Of a stretch of 64,000 nt of DNA, positions 49,773-57,246 are shown piece after piece; position 1 is the stretch's first letter, and each line of letters opens with the position of its first letter. The stretch covers positions 17,723-81,722 of the forward strand of contig NZ_JAFCKQ010000034.1 of NCBI RefSeq assembly GCF_018130215.1. The letters are read 5' to 3'. The stretch comes from Bradyrhizobium jicamae. Its GTDB lineage: Bacteria; Pseudomonadota; Alphaproteobacteria; Rhizobiales; Xanthobacteraceae. A model generated the notes under the pieces. That model was not told where the DNA came from, did no database searches, and saw only the letters and a list, made by a program, of their open reading frames with translations. The position numbers were made by a program, and so were the translations under genes.

Positions 49773-50678
49773 TCATCTCGGACCGCCGGGGTCACCGGGC
49801 GTCAGCGAAGCCAGCACTTGCGAACTCTTCAGGGTCGCTCTCCGCACCGTGAAGAAGACGTACAACAGATAGGCGTCGATCAGGATCGTGCCGGCCATCA
49901 CGCTGTAGCCCCATGGGCTTTCCATCAGCTTCAGCTCGATCAATACGCGCGAGAGACCGAAACCCACGACCCAAGCGTCGAAGCTCATGCATATCCGGCG
50001 AAACGTATCGGCATCCAGCCGCCGAATGAAAAAGGTACCGAGTGGTATGCCGATCAGAACGCAGGGACCAAGTACGAACAGGATGCTCTGGCTTTCCGTG
50101 ATGAACAGACCGAGGTTGTAGTACGCAATCGCGGTCAAGCTGGACTCCGTCACTCGAACGAGTGCGAGACCGGCCCGAAACTCATCTTTGACGAGGCCCT
50201 GGTTGTTGAACAGCATCGCCAGCGGCGGTCCCGAGATGGTCGTGACCGAGTACAGGATCCCGAGTGTCGTTCCGAACGGCAAACCAACGAGCCATTTCGA
50301 CTGGATCGGCTTTCGCCAGCCGGCTGCCTGCAGCAGGATGAGTGGCAGAATGATCGAGTAGGTGGCGAATTTGGTCCAGCCGGGTTGAAGCGACGTCAGC
50401 GCGAAGGCTCCAATTGCGATGCCGGGCAGCATGCCGAGGAGGATCGGCAGCACACGCCGCCAAACGGCCGGGACGCCGCTCAGGTTGATGCACAGGACGT
50501 AGAGGTTGACGAAGACTTCGACGATGACGATTGCAGGATTGAGGACGCGGTTGGTGTAGAAGACGAGCGCAACCGGCACGGTGAGCGACGAAAACCCGTA
50601 GCCAAGCGCACCGTTTACAAAGGCCGCAAGCAGGGCGATCACGGCAAGAACGATTACAGCGGCGTCAATCGAAGGCAT
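49773..50678 (-). CDS. TauE/SafE family anion exporter
   Basis: A 301-aa membrane protein with about eight spans. The N-terminal repeat has NGALGYGFSSLTVPVALVFY, and the second has GLPFGTTLGILYSVTTISGPPLAMLFNN. These duplicated glycine/proline motifs mark the TauE/SafE family, which exports sulfite, sulfoacetate or similar anions. No sulfur-metabolism genes are adjacent, so the substrate is open. Confidence 0.88.
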   Translation of the reverse strand: MPSIDAAVIVLAVIALLAAFVNGALGYGFSSLTVPVALVFYTNRVLNPAIVIVEVFVNLYVLCINLSGVPAVWRRVLPILLGMLPGIAIGAFALTSLQPGWTKFATYSIILPLILLQAAGWRKPIQSKWLVGLPFGTTLGILYSVTTISGPPLAMLFNNQGLVKDEFRAGLALVRVTESSLTAIAYYNLGLFITESQSILFVLGPCVLIGIPLGTFFIRRLDADTFRRICMSFDAWVVGFGLSRVLIELKLMESPWGYSVMAGTILIDAYLLYVFFTVRRATLKSSQVLASLTPGDPGGPR

Positions 50679-51075
50679 CTTTGCATCTTACAGATCGGCT
50701 ACAGTCGCTTGCCCACGCCACTATAGCGCAACGAACGGGACGCGGTGCCGAAACTTGCGCTTATGGCGGCGGGTAGCGGCCTTGCGAAGGATCCGCGCGC
50801 CTTCACCGCAAATTACCTCCCTCGCCCCGCAGAGAAGGAATGCGCGTTGCGAAGGCCCGACCGCACGAGCGGCTTGCGTCCCGAAACCAGTCGCCACGTT
50901 TGGCGGGTTCGCTCTGTTCCCGAACCGGTGTTGCGGGCGATCACCGAATTCAAACTTCGCGCTTCGCTGCCACGACCGAAAAGTGAACAGCCGGATCCCG
51001 GGCGACGGTGGCTGAACGCCTTGCAAAGCGCTGGATTTGCGGCCATTTTCGCCGAAGCGAGGTCAAGTCCGTTTC
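50679..51075. other. intergenic region, possible repeat, no convincing gene
   Basis: About 400 bp. Reading frames on both strands are Arg/Pro-rich without domains. The minus-strand reading containing SQRAFLLCGAREVICGEGAR looks like a translated interspersed repeat that I recall from Bradyrhizobium genomes. No gene is called. Confidence 0.4.
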
Positions 51076-52113
51076 ATGTTGTTGCTTGAATCACTTCCGA
51101 CCGTGATGGGCGCGGCTGCCATCGCACCGGCCTTGCTGGTGTTGTGGCTCGTGATCGCCGCCGATGAGCGCCCCGGACCGCCTGCGCAGGTGTGGCTCGC
51201 CTTCGTGCTGGGCGCGGCCAGCATCTCCCTGCTCGGGCTGGCGCGGGTACCGTTCAACGCCCTGCTCGCTATTCCCGGCAACCCCTGGATGACGCAAGCC
51301 GTCCGCTCGGTGTTCGGCGTTGCCGCGCCGGAGGAGATCGTCAAGGTGCTGGTCATCGTCTCGATCTCGGCACGTCGCAAGGCCTTCGCCGACCCGATGG
51401 ATACGGTCGTCTATGGCGCGGCCGCAGGCCTCGGCTTTGCCGCCTACGAGAACCTCGCCTACCTCGTCCAGCACAAGGACATCTGGCATGCGCTGGCGGC
51501 CCTGCGCAGCGTCCTGACCGTCCCCTTTCACGGCTCGCTCGGCGTCATCGCCGGTGCCTATCTTGCGATCGCGCGCTCGGGCGGAGCGCTCGGCGCACAC
51601 CGCGGCAACCGCGACTGGGCGCGCATGACAAGCTGGGCAATGGTGCTGTTCGCGCCGATCGCGCTTCACGCGGCCTTCGACTTTCCACTGCTCTCGCTTC
51701 AGCGCAATCCTGACCTCGGTCCGACCACGCGGTTGCTGCTGGGGTTGGCGAGCGTGCTGATCGGCTTCTCGTCGATCGGCTTTGCAATCCGGCTGGTCCG
51801 TCGCGTCGGCAAGCACCACGCGCCGCGCACAGAACTCGCGCGGGAACGGCTGAGCCAGCTACGGCGGATGTGGGCGCTGCTCCTGATCGGCGGCGGCGCA
51901 GGCTTCGCCGGCGTGTCCTTCCTGCTCACCTCGCTGCATCACTGGTACGTCAATCCGGAACGCAATGCCTCGTTCATCCTGGTCCCGATCGGTTTCACCT
52001 CGATCCTGATCGGCCTTGCGCTGCTGACCGCGACCACCGCAGTCTACTTCCTCGGCCGCAACCGGATGCGAACGGCGCCGCAGGGCTTTTCGTCAGCGCC
52101 GGGTCCGAGCTAG
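51076..52113 (+). CDS. PrsW-family intramembrane metalloprotease
   Basis: A 345-aa protein with about nine spans. The family motifs are VAAPEEIVKVLVI (the EExxK motif), GAAAGLGFAAYENLAYL, the first His in PFHGSLGVIAGAYLA and the second in LHAAFDF. PrsW-type proteases cleave membrane proteins such as anti-sigma factors. An ATG at 51076 (MLLLESLPTV) is more likely than 51037. The target is unknown. Confidence 0.87.
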   Translation: MLLLESLPTVMGAAAIAPALLVLWLVIAADERPGPPAQVWLAFVLGAASISLLGLARVPFNALLAIPGNPWMTQAVRSVFGVAAPEEIVKVLVIVSISARRKAFADPMDTVVYGAAAGLGFAAYENLAYLVQHKDIWHALAALRSVLTVPFHGSLGVIAGAYLAIARSGGALGAHRGNRDWARMTSWAMVLFAPIALHAAFDFPLLSLQRNPDLGPTTRLLLGLASVLIGFSSIGFAIRLVRRVGKHHAPRTELARERLSQLRRMWALLLIGGGAGFAGVSFLLTSLHHWYVNPERNASFILVPIGFTSILIGLALLTATTAVYFLGRNRMRTAPQGFSSAPGPS

Positions 52114-52208
52114 GCGGGGCGACCCTGATCGGGATGGCGCTCGCCGCACGCGGCGCCTCCTGGCTGGAGCTGTTTCCGTTCCTATGGCATCGGAACAGCG
52201 CTCCATGC

Positions 52209-52266
52209 GCTTGTTTTGACGCGGATTCTTCGCGCGAACCGGTATCCCCTTTGCTTGAAACGCTAC
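52209..52266. repeat. interspersed repeat, family B copy 2 (inverted)
   Basis: It contains CTTGTTTTGACGCGG, CGCGCGAACCGGTATCC and TTGCTTGAAACGCT. Its reverse complement aligns with the repeat at 49654 across the CGCGTCAAAACAA part. It abuts the promoter of the attenuator leader. Confidence 0.55.
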
Positions 52267-52297
52267 GGTCCCGGACCTGGCTCGAGACGGCCGGGTT

Positions 52298-52326
52298 TTG
52301 ACACGGCAGAATCCCTGCGCTATAGA
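52298..52326 (+). promoter_or_regulatory. consensus sigma-70 promoter of the DAHP synthase leader
   Basis: TTGACA at 52298-52303, a 17-bp spacer, then TATAGA at 52321-52326. This is nearly the full consensus, rare in this window. Transcription should start near 52333-52335, at or just before the ATG of the leader peptide, so the transcript is probably leaderless. Confidence 0.82.
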
Positions 52327-52334
52327 CCCGCCCC

Positions 52335-52415
52335 ATGATCACCGTCGCCACCAGCGCTTTTTGGTATTTTAGCTACGACAGCTTGCTGGCGGCAGGAGGA
52401 TCGCGCTCAATCTGA
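52335..52415 (+). CDS. aromatic-rich leader peptide of the DAHP synthase attenuator
   Basis: A 26-aa peptide: MITVATSAFWYFSYDSLLAA followed by GGSRSI. Codons 9-12 are Phe-Trp-Tyr-Phe and codon 14 is Tyr, so starvation for any aromatic amino acid would stall the ribosome there. The promoter leaves essentially no 5' untranslated region, as known for the trpL leader of Sinorhizobium. It lies just upstream of an attenuator hairpin and the DAHP synthase gene. Confidence 0.82.
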   Translation: MITVATSAFWYFSYDSLLAAGGSRSI

Positions 52416-52464
52416 AGAATTGCAGCAGACATCCAAAAAAGCCGCCAGACCTGGCGGCTTTTTT
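52386..52464 (+). terminator. transcription attenuator (terminator with competing antiterminator)
   Basis: The terminator is GCCGCCAG (52441-52448), loop AC, CTGGCGGC (52451-52458), then TTTTTT (52459-52464), preceded by AAAAAA. The same CTGGCGGC also occurs at 52386-52393 inside the leader peptide frame, so 52386-52393 can pair with 52441-52448 instead. Stalling at the aromatic codons (52359-52376) would free that segment and prevent termination. A ribosome reaching the stop at 52415 would cover it, and the terminator would form. Confidence 0.85.
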
Positions 52465-52499
52465 GTGCCGGCAGGTCCTGAAATCCAAAGGAGCCAGCC

Positions 52500-53585
52500 G
52501 TGTTGAGTACGACAGACGATCTTCGCATCAAGGAACTGAAGGAGCTGAGCACACCCGAAGAGGTGATGCGGGAAGTCCCGCGCACCCTCACCGCGACCCG
52601 GGTCGTGATGGGCGCACGCAACGCCATCCACGCCATCCTGAACGGAGCCGATGACCGCCTCCTGGTCGTCGTCGGCCCCTGCTCGATCCACGATCCCGCG
52701 GCGGCCGTCGACTATGCCGAGCGCCTCGCAGCCCTGCGCGAGCAGCTTGCCGACCGCCTCGAGATCGTGATGCGGGTCTATTTCGAGAAGCCGCGCACCA
52801 CCGTCGGCTGGAAGGGCCTGATCAACGATCCCGGCCTCGACGGCAGCTTCGACATCAACAAGGGGTTGCGCCTCGCCCGCAGCGTGCTGTCGGCCGTCAA
52901 CAATCTCGGCCTGCCCGCCGGCACCGAATTCCTCGACATGACGACGCCGCAATACATCGCCGATCTGGTCTCCTGGGCGGCGATCGGGGCGCGCACCACC
53001 GAGAGCCAGATTCATCGCGAGCTGGCGTCGGGATTGTCCTGCCCGGTCGGCTTCAAGAACGGCACCGACGGAAACATGCGGATCGCGGCTGACGCGGTGA
53101 AGTCGGCCTCACATCCGCATCACTTCATGGCGGTGACGAAGGGAGGCCGGTCGGCGATTGCCGCGACGAGCGGCAACGAGGATTGCCATGTCATCCTGCG
53201 TGGCGGCCGCACGCCGAACTTTGATGCCGCAAGCGTCGATGCCGCTGCCGGTGAACTCGGCCGCGCTGGCGTCGCCCCCCGGCTGATGATCGACACCAGC
53301 CATGCCAACTCCAGCAAGAAGCCGGAGAACCAGCCTTTGGTGGCCGCCGACATCGCCCGGCAGATCGCGACGGGCGAGCAGCGGATCGTCGGCGTGATGA
53401 TCGAGAGCAACCTGGTCGCGGGTCGCCAGGACGTCGTGCCGGGCGCGCCGCTGACCTATGGCCAGAGCATCACCGACGGCTGCATCGGCTGGGAAGCCAC
53501 GGTTGACGTGCTGCAGCAGCTCGCCGACGCAGTGGACATCAGGCGAAGCGCGCGGCAAGGAAGCTTGAAGGAGCTCTCGGCCTGA
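52500..53585 (+). CDS. aroG: 3-deoxy-7-phosphoheptulonate synthase (DAHP synthase), class I
   Basis: A 361-aa enzyme of the AroF/AroG/AroH type that joins phosphoenolpyruvate and erythrose 4-phosphate, the first step of the shikimate pathway. Key stretches are VVGPCSIHDP, RVYFEKPRTTVGWKGLINDP, PAGTEFLDMTTPQYI, GARTTESQIHRELASGLS, PVGFKNGTDGN, DTSHANSSKKPENQP and MIESNLVAGRQD, which supply substrate and metal ligands. The start is a GTG at 52500 with AAAGGAG upstream. Expression is probably controlled by the aromatic attenuator just upstream. Which of aroF, aroG or aroH applies cannot be told; aroG is used generically. Confidence 0.93.
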   Translation: MLSTTDDLRIKELKELSTPEEVMREVPRTLTATRVVMGARNAIHAILNGADDRLLVVVGPCSIHDPAAAVDYAERLAALREQLADRLEIVMRVYFEKPRTTVGWKGLINDPGLDGSFDINKGLRLARSVLSAVNNLGLPAGTEFLDMTTPQYIADLVSWAAIGARTTESQIHRELASGLSCPVGFKNGTDGNMRIAADAVKSASHPHHFMAVTKGGRSAIAATSGNEDCHVILRGGRTPNFDAASVDAAAGELGRAGVAPRLMIDTSHANSSKKPENQPLVAADIARQIATGEQRIVGVMIESNLVAGRQDVVPGAPLTYGQSITDGCIGWEATVDVLQQLADAVDIRRSARQGSLKELSA

Positions 53586-53663
53586 GGCAGCAGGCAACCG
53601 GATGGATTGAGCGCAAGCGGCGGGGCGCGGGATGTTCGCGCTCCGCTCGCCCTGCTGCTGATA

Positions 53664-53930
53664 TCAGCAACCGCGGCAGATGCTCTTGATCTTCTTGTCG
53701 AGCGCCGCGTCTTCCTTGTTCGCCGCGGAGTTCGGATCGTTCAGACCCTTCTCGCTCGGAACGTCACCTGGCCGCGGCTGGCGGTGGCCGACGGGTGCAG
53801 GCACCACCCCTCCGCCACCTTGTTGCATGGTCGACGATCCGCCCTGCTGCTGCGCATACGCCTGCTGCATCAGGACCTGGGGCGCCCCGACCGCAACCAT
53901 CAAAGCCATCGACAAAACTGTTTTCCGCAT
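53664..53930 (-). CDS. small exported Gln/Gly-rich protein
   Basis: An 88-aa protein with a signal peptide (MRKTVLSMALMVAVGAPQVL then QQAYAQ). The mature part begins with a QQGG/MQQGGGG low-complexity region, then RPGDVPSEKGLNDPNSAANKEDAALDKKIKSICRGC, with two closing Cys. The ATG at 53930 is where the signal starts. Exported, function unknown. Confidence 0.7.
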   Translation of the reverse strand: MRKTVLSMALMVAVGAPQVLMQQAYAQQQGGSSTMQQGGGGVVPAPVGHRQPRPGDVPSEKGLNDPNSAANKEDAALDKKIKSICRGC

Positions 53931-54003
53931 TTTGCGCCTCCGCCTCTCAGCCCACTCTGCCCGTTCCGGGACATCGGCCGTCCCTGTCCCAGCACCGCCC
54001 GGC

Positions 54004-55095
54004 TCACGGCACCGGCGGATATGCGTGCACATCACCACAATAATCGACGACACGATAGCGTGGTTCCGCGGAACGTTCACGTTCATGGGATGCCGGCTGC
54101 GACAAGTAGGTCGGGCCGATCGGTACCTTGCCATGGCCGCCCGGGATGTCGAGCACATATTCCGGCTGGCACAGGCCGGAGATACGGCCGCGCAGGCCGC
54201 GCATCAATGCCTGCCCGGCCTCGATCGTGGTCCGCAGATGCGCGGTCCCCGGTGCGAGATCGCCGTGGTGCAGATAATAGGGCTTGATCCGGCACTCGAC
54301 GAACGCCCGCATCAGGGCCTCGAGCGTCACGGCATCATCGTTCACGCCGCGCAGCAGCACCGACTGGCTGACCAGCGGAATGCCGGCGTCCGCGAGGCGT
54401 GCACAGGCCGCACGTTCATTGGGCGCCAGCTCACGCGGATGGTTGGCATGGATCGCAATCCAGGTCGTCGCCCCGTCGGAGCGCAACGCCGCGACCATGT
54501 CGGGATCGACGCGCCCGGGATCGGCTATGGGTACGCGAGTGTGAAGACGGATGATCTTCACGTGATCGATCCGGGACAGATCGCTCATGATCCGGGACAG
54601 CCGTCGCGGCGACAGCATCAAGGGGTCGCCGCCGGTCAGGATGACCTCCCAGACCTCCGGATGGGCGTGGATGTAGTCCAGCGCCTTGCGATACGCCTCG
54701 TCCGACAAGGCGGTGGCCTTGCCCGGTCCGACCATTTCGCGCCGAAAGCAGAACCGGCAATACACCGCGCAGACATGGACGAGCTTGAACAGCACCCGGT
54801 CGGGATAGCGGTGCACGATGCCGGCCACCGGCGAATGCGCATCGTCGCCGATCGGGTCGGGATTCTCGCCGGGCTGCTCCACGAGCTCTTCGGCACTCGG
54901 GACGAACTGCCGCGCGACGGGATCGTCGGGGTCCGCCGTGTCGATCAGCGCCGCGATCTCCGGCGTCAGTGCGACCGCATAGCGCGCGGCGACCCGCTCC
55001 AGTTCGGGAAGCGCCGCAGGCGACACCAGACCCGCACCGACCAGTTCATGTGGCTGGCGCAGCGTGGCCGCCAGTTTGGGATCGATCCTGTTCAT
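54004..55095 (-). CDS. epmB: EF-P beta-lysylation radical SAM aminomutase
   Basis: A 363-aa lysine 2,3-aminomutase-family protein. The radical SAM cluster is CAVYCRFC (Cys109, Cys113, Cys116). VILTGGDPLMLSPRRL follows, and the C-terminal PLP-binding PGGHGKVPIGPTYL contains the expected pyridoxal Lys. It is shorter than true lysine 2,3-aminomutases and fits EpmB, which converts (S)-alpha-lysine to (R)-beta-lysine for EF-P. It overlaps epmA by ATGA and faces efp across the epmA gene, which strongly supports the assignment. Confidence 0.92.
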   Translation of the reverse strand: MNRIDPKLAATLRQPHELVGAGLVSPAALPELERVAARYAVALTPEIAALIDTADPDDPVARQFVPSAEELVEQPGENPDPIGDDAHSPVAGIVHRYPDRVLFKLVHVCAVYCRFCFRREMVGPGKATALSDEAYRKALDYIHAHPEVWEVILTGGDPLMLSPRRLSRIMSDLSRIDHVKIIRLHTRVPIADPGRVDPDMVAALRSDGATTWIAIHANHPRELAPNERAACARLADAGIPLVSQSVLLRGVNDDAVTLEALMRAFVECRIKPYYLHHGDLAPGTAHLRTTIEAGQALMRGLRGRISGLCQPEYVLDIPGGHGKVPIGPTYLSQPASHERERSAEPRYRVVDYCGDVHAYPPVP

Positions 55096-56144
55096 GTCTC
55101 TCCTGCAGGCGGTGTCCAGACCACCTGGTCAATTCGCGGCGCGCCGCTCGCCAGCATCACAAGCCGGTCGAAGCCGAGCGCGACGCCGCTCGCCTCCGGC
55201 ATTCTGCCGACGGCGGCGAGAAAATCCTCGTCCAGCGGATAGCGCTCGCCATAGCGCCGTGCCTTCTCGTCCATGTCGGCGGTGAACCGATGGCGCTGCT
55301 CGACGGCGTCGGTCAACTCGCCAAAGCCGTTGGCAAGCTCGACGCCGCAGGCATAGACCTCGAAGCGCTCGGCCACGCGCGGATCGCCGGGCTTGGTGCG
55401 CGCCAGCGCCGCTTCCGGCGACGGATACTCGAACAGCACGGTCAGGCGGCCCTGCCCGAGATGGGGCTCGACGTGCTCGACCAGCAGCTTGCTGAAGATG
55501 TCGGACCAGGTGTCGTCCCCAGCCACCCGGACGCGGTCGCCGGCAGCGGCGGCAAGCGCGGCGCGGTCGCCCTCGCCGCCCGTGATCGTCGCCAACAGAT
55601 CAACGCCGGCAAACCTCTGGAAGGCGCCGGCGACAGTCAGCAGTTCCGGTTCGGCAAAGGGGTCGGCAATCCTGCCGCGGAACGCAAACTGCCCAATTCC
55701 TGTTGCCTGCGCGGCATGTGCGATGACGACGATGGTGTCGGCCATGATGGCGTCATAGCCGGCATTGGCACGATACCATTCCAGCATGGTGAATTCGGGC
55801 AGATGCAGATCGCCGCGCTCACGGTCGCGGAACACGCGGGCAAATTCATAAATTTTCGACTCGCCTGCAGCGAGCAGCTTCTTGCAGGCAAACTCCGGCG
55901 AGGTACGCAGATAGCGCGTTGTGCGCGATCCGTCGGCCCCCGCCAGATCGGTGCGGGGGGCATGCAGATGCGTCTCGTTGCCCGGCGATATCTGGAGGAT
56001 TCCGGTCTCGACCTCGGAAAATCCCTGCTCGGCAAACCAGGCACGAAGTGCGGTCATGATCGCGCCGCGCGCCATCAGGAACGGCCGGCGGTCGGCAAAA
56101 CGCGCCGGTGCCCACCACGGCGAGGGTTCGTTCCGCCCGGTCAT
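55092..56144 (-). CDS. epmA: EF-P lysine aminoacylase (GenX/PoxA)
   Basis: A 350-aa class II aminoacyl-tRNA-synthetase paralogue lacking the anticodon-binding domain. Motif 2 is YEFARVFRDRERGDLHLPEFTMLEWYRA and motif 3 is GVALGFDRLVMLASG; ETHLHAPRTD and LRTSPEFACKKLL lie between. It activates beta-lysine and attaches it to the conserved lysine of EF-P. Its stop overlaps the epmB start (ATGA), and efp lies about 400 bp away in the opposite direction. Confidence 0.94.
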   Translation of the reverse strand: MTGRNEPSPWWAPARFADRRPFLMARGAIMTALRAWFAEQGFSEVETGILQISPGNETHLHAPRTDLAGADGSRTTRYLRTSPEFACKKLLAAGESKIYEFARVFRDRERGDLHLPEFTMLEWYRANAGYDAIMADTIVVIAHAAQATGIGQFAFRGRIADPFAEPELLTVAGAFQRFAGVDLLATITGGEGDRAALAAAAGDRVRVAGDDTWSDIFSKLLVEHVEPHLGQGRLTVLFEYPSPEAALARTKPGDPRVAERFEVYACGVELANGFGELTDAVEQRHRFTADMDEKARRYGERYPLDEDFLAAVGRMPEASGVALGFDRLVMLASGAPRIDQVVWTPPAGET

Positions 56145-56540
56145 GACCGGCCCCTTACCGATCGCGTCGAATCGACATCAAGGCTCCCCACCACTCGTTT
56201 AAGATACAACCGTAAGCCTTTGATATTGAGTAGATTGCTAACCAGCATGCCCTGAATCTCGCACCAAGATGGCGAAGCAATATCCCTTCATGTCGAAAGA
56301 CACCGGCCTTGTCCATCGGGCTGCAACCGCCGGTCACGTCGGAACGGTGGTCACCGCCGTTTCCAGGCCTTAACCGCCACGAGGCGCTCCCGATCGAAGC
56401 CGTTGGCAAGCTGCCGAAATCGGCCGCAAAAGGCTGGCATCTCAGGGACAAATCAGTATGTTGCAGCCCGAAATCACCGCCATGACCGCTGGACTGCCCA
56501 ACTGGTTTGCGTCCCCGGTCGCCAATTCAGGAAAACACCT
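56145..56540. other. divergent promoter region between epmA and efp
   Basis: About 395 bp. The left part (56180-56260) is AT-richer and likely holds the epmA promoter. No gene is supported. The efp ribosome site CAGGAAAA lies at 56528-56535. Confidence 0.5.
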
Positions 56541-57107
56541 TTGAAAGTCATCGCCAGTTCCATCCGCAAGGGCAACATCATCGAGCAGGACGGCAGGCTC
56601 TACGTGGTCCTGTCCGCCGAGAACATTCATCCCGGCAAGGGCACCCCCGTCAGCCAGATCGAAATGCGCCGCATCGGCGACGGCGTGAAGGTCTCGGAGC
56701 GCTACAAGACCACCGACCAGGTCGAGAAGGCCACCGTCGAGGATCACAATTACAACTACCTCTACGAAGACGGCGACGGCTTCCACTTCATGAATGCCGA
56801 GAACTACGACCAGGTCCAGGTTTCCAAGGAGACCGTGGGCTCCGCGGCGCCCTACCTTCAGGAGAACATGACCGTGAAGCTCTCGATGCACGAGGGCAAT
56901 CCGGTCGCGATCCAGCTGCCGCAGCGCGTGACGCTGGAAGTGGTGGACACCGAGCCGGTGACCAAGGGCCAGACAGCCTCGTCGTCCTACAAGCCCGCAA
57001 TGCTCTCCAACGGCGTACGCACCGGCGTGCCGCCGCACGTCTCCACGGGCACGCGCATCGTCGTCATGACCGAGGACGGCTCCTACGTCGAACGCGCCAA
57101 GGACTGA
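56541..57107 (+). CDS. efp: elongation factor P
   Basis: Exactly 188 aa when started at TTG 56541, the standard EF-P length. The N-terminal KOW-like domain has IASSIRKGNIIEQDGRLYVVL, and the modification loop is HPGKGTPVSQI, with Lys33 as the expected site of beta-lysylation. The two OB domains include RYKTTDQVEKATVEDHNYNYLYEDGD, and the C-terminal signature is GVRTGVPPHVSTGTRIVVMTEDGSYVERA. It relieves ribosome stalling at proline runs. The modification enzymes lie next door. Confidence 0.96.
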   Translation: MKVIASSIRKGNIIEQDGRLYVVLSAENIHPGKGTPVSQIEMRRIGDGVKVSERYKTTDQVEKATVEDHNYNYLYEDGDGFHFMNAENYDQVQVSKETVGSAAPYLQENMTVKLSMHEGNPVAIQLPQRVTLEVVDTEPVTKGQTASSSYKPAMLSNGVRTGVPPHVSTGTRIVVMTEDGSYVERAKD

Positions 57108-57186
57108 GCCGGATTGAGCGCACCGGGGCGCGGAGCGATCCGCGCTTCGACTTGTTGTCTACGCATGGCCCTCCCGGAAACCCGAT

Positions 57187-57211
57187 ACACACTTTTCAGG
57201 ATCATGCTCTA
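57187..57211. repeat. interspersed repeat, family A (half copy)
   Basis: The sequence ACACTTTTCAGGATCATGCTC is the reverse complement of GAGCATGATCCTGAAAAGTGT, matching the left half of the repeat at 58830. Confidence 0.6.
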
Positions 57212-57246
57212 GTCTCTATGACGATCAGCATGGCCCGGGGGGTGCA

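Noticed and set aside
50721..51026. Minus-strand 101-aa frame upstream of prsW
   Set aside because: Looks like a translated interspersed repeat (SQRAFLLCGAREVICGEG) rather than a protein; no ribosome site.
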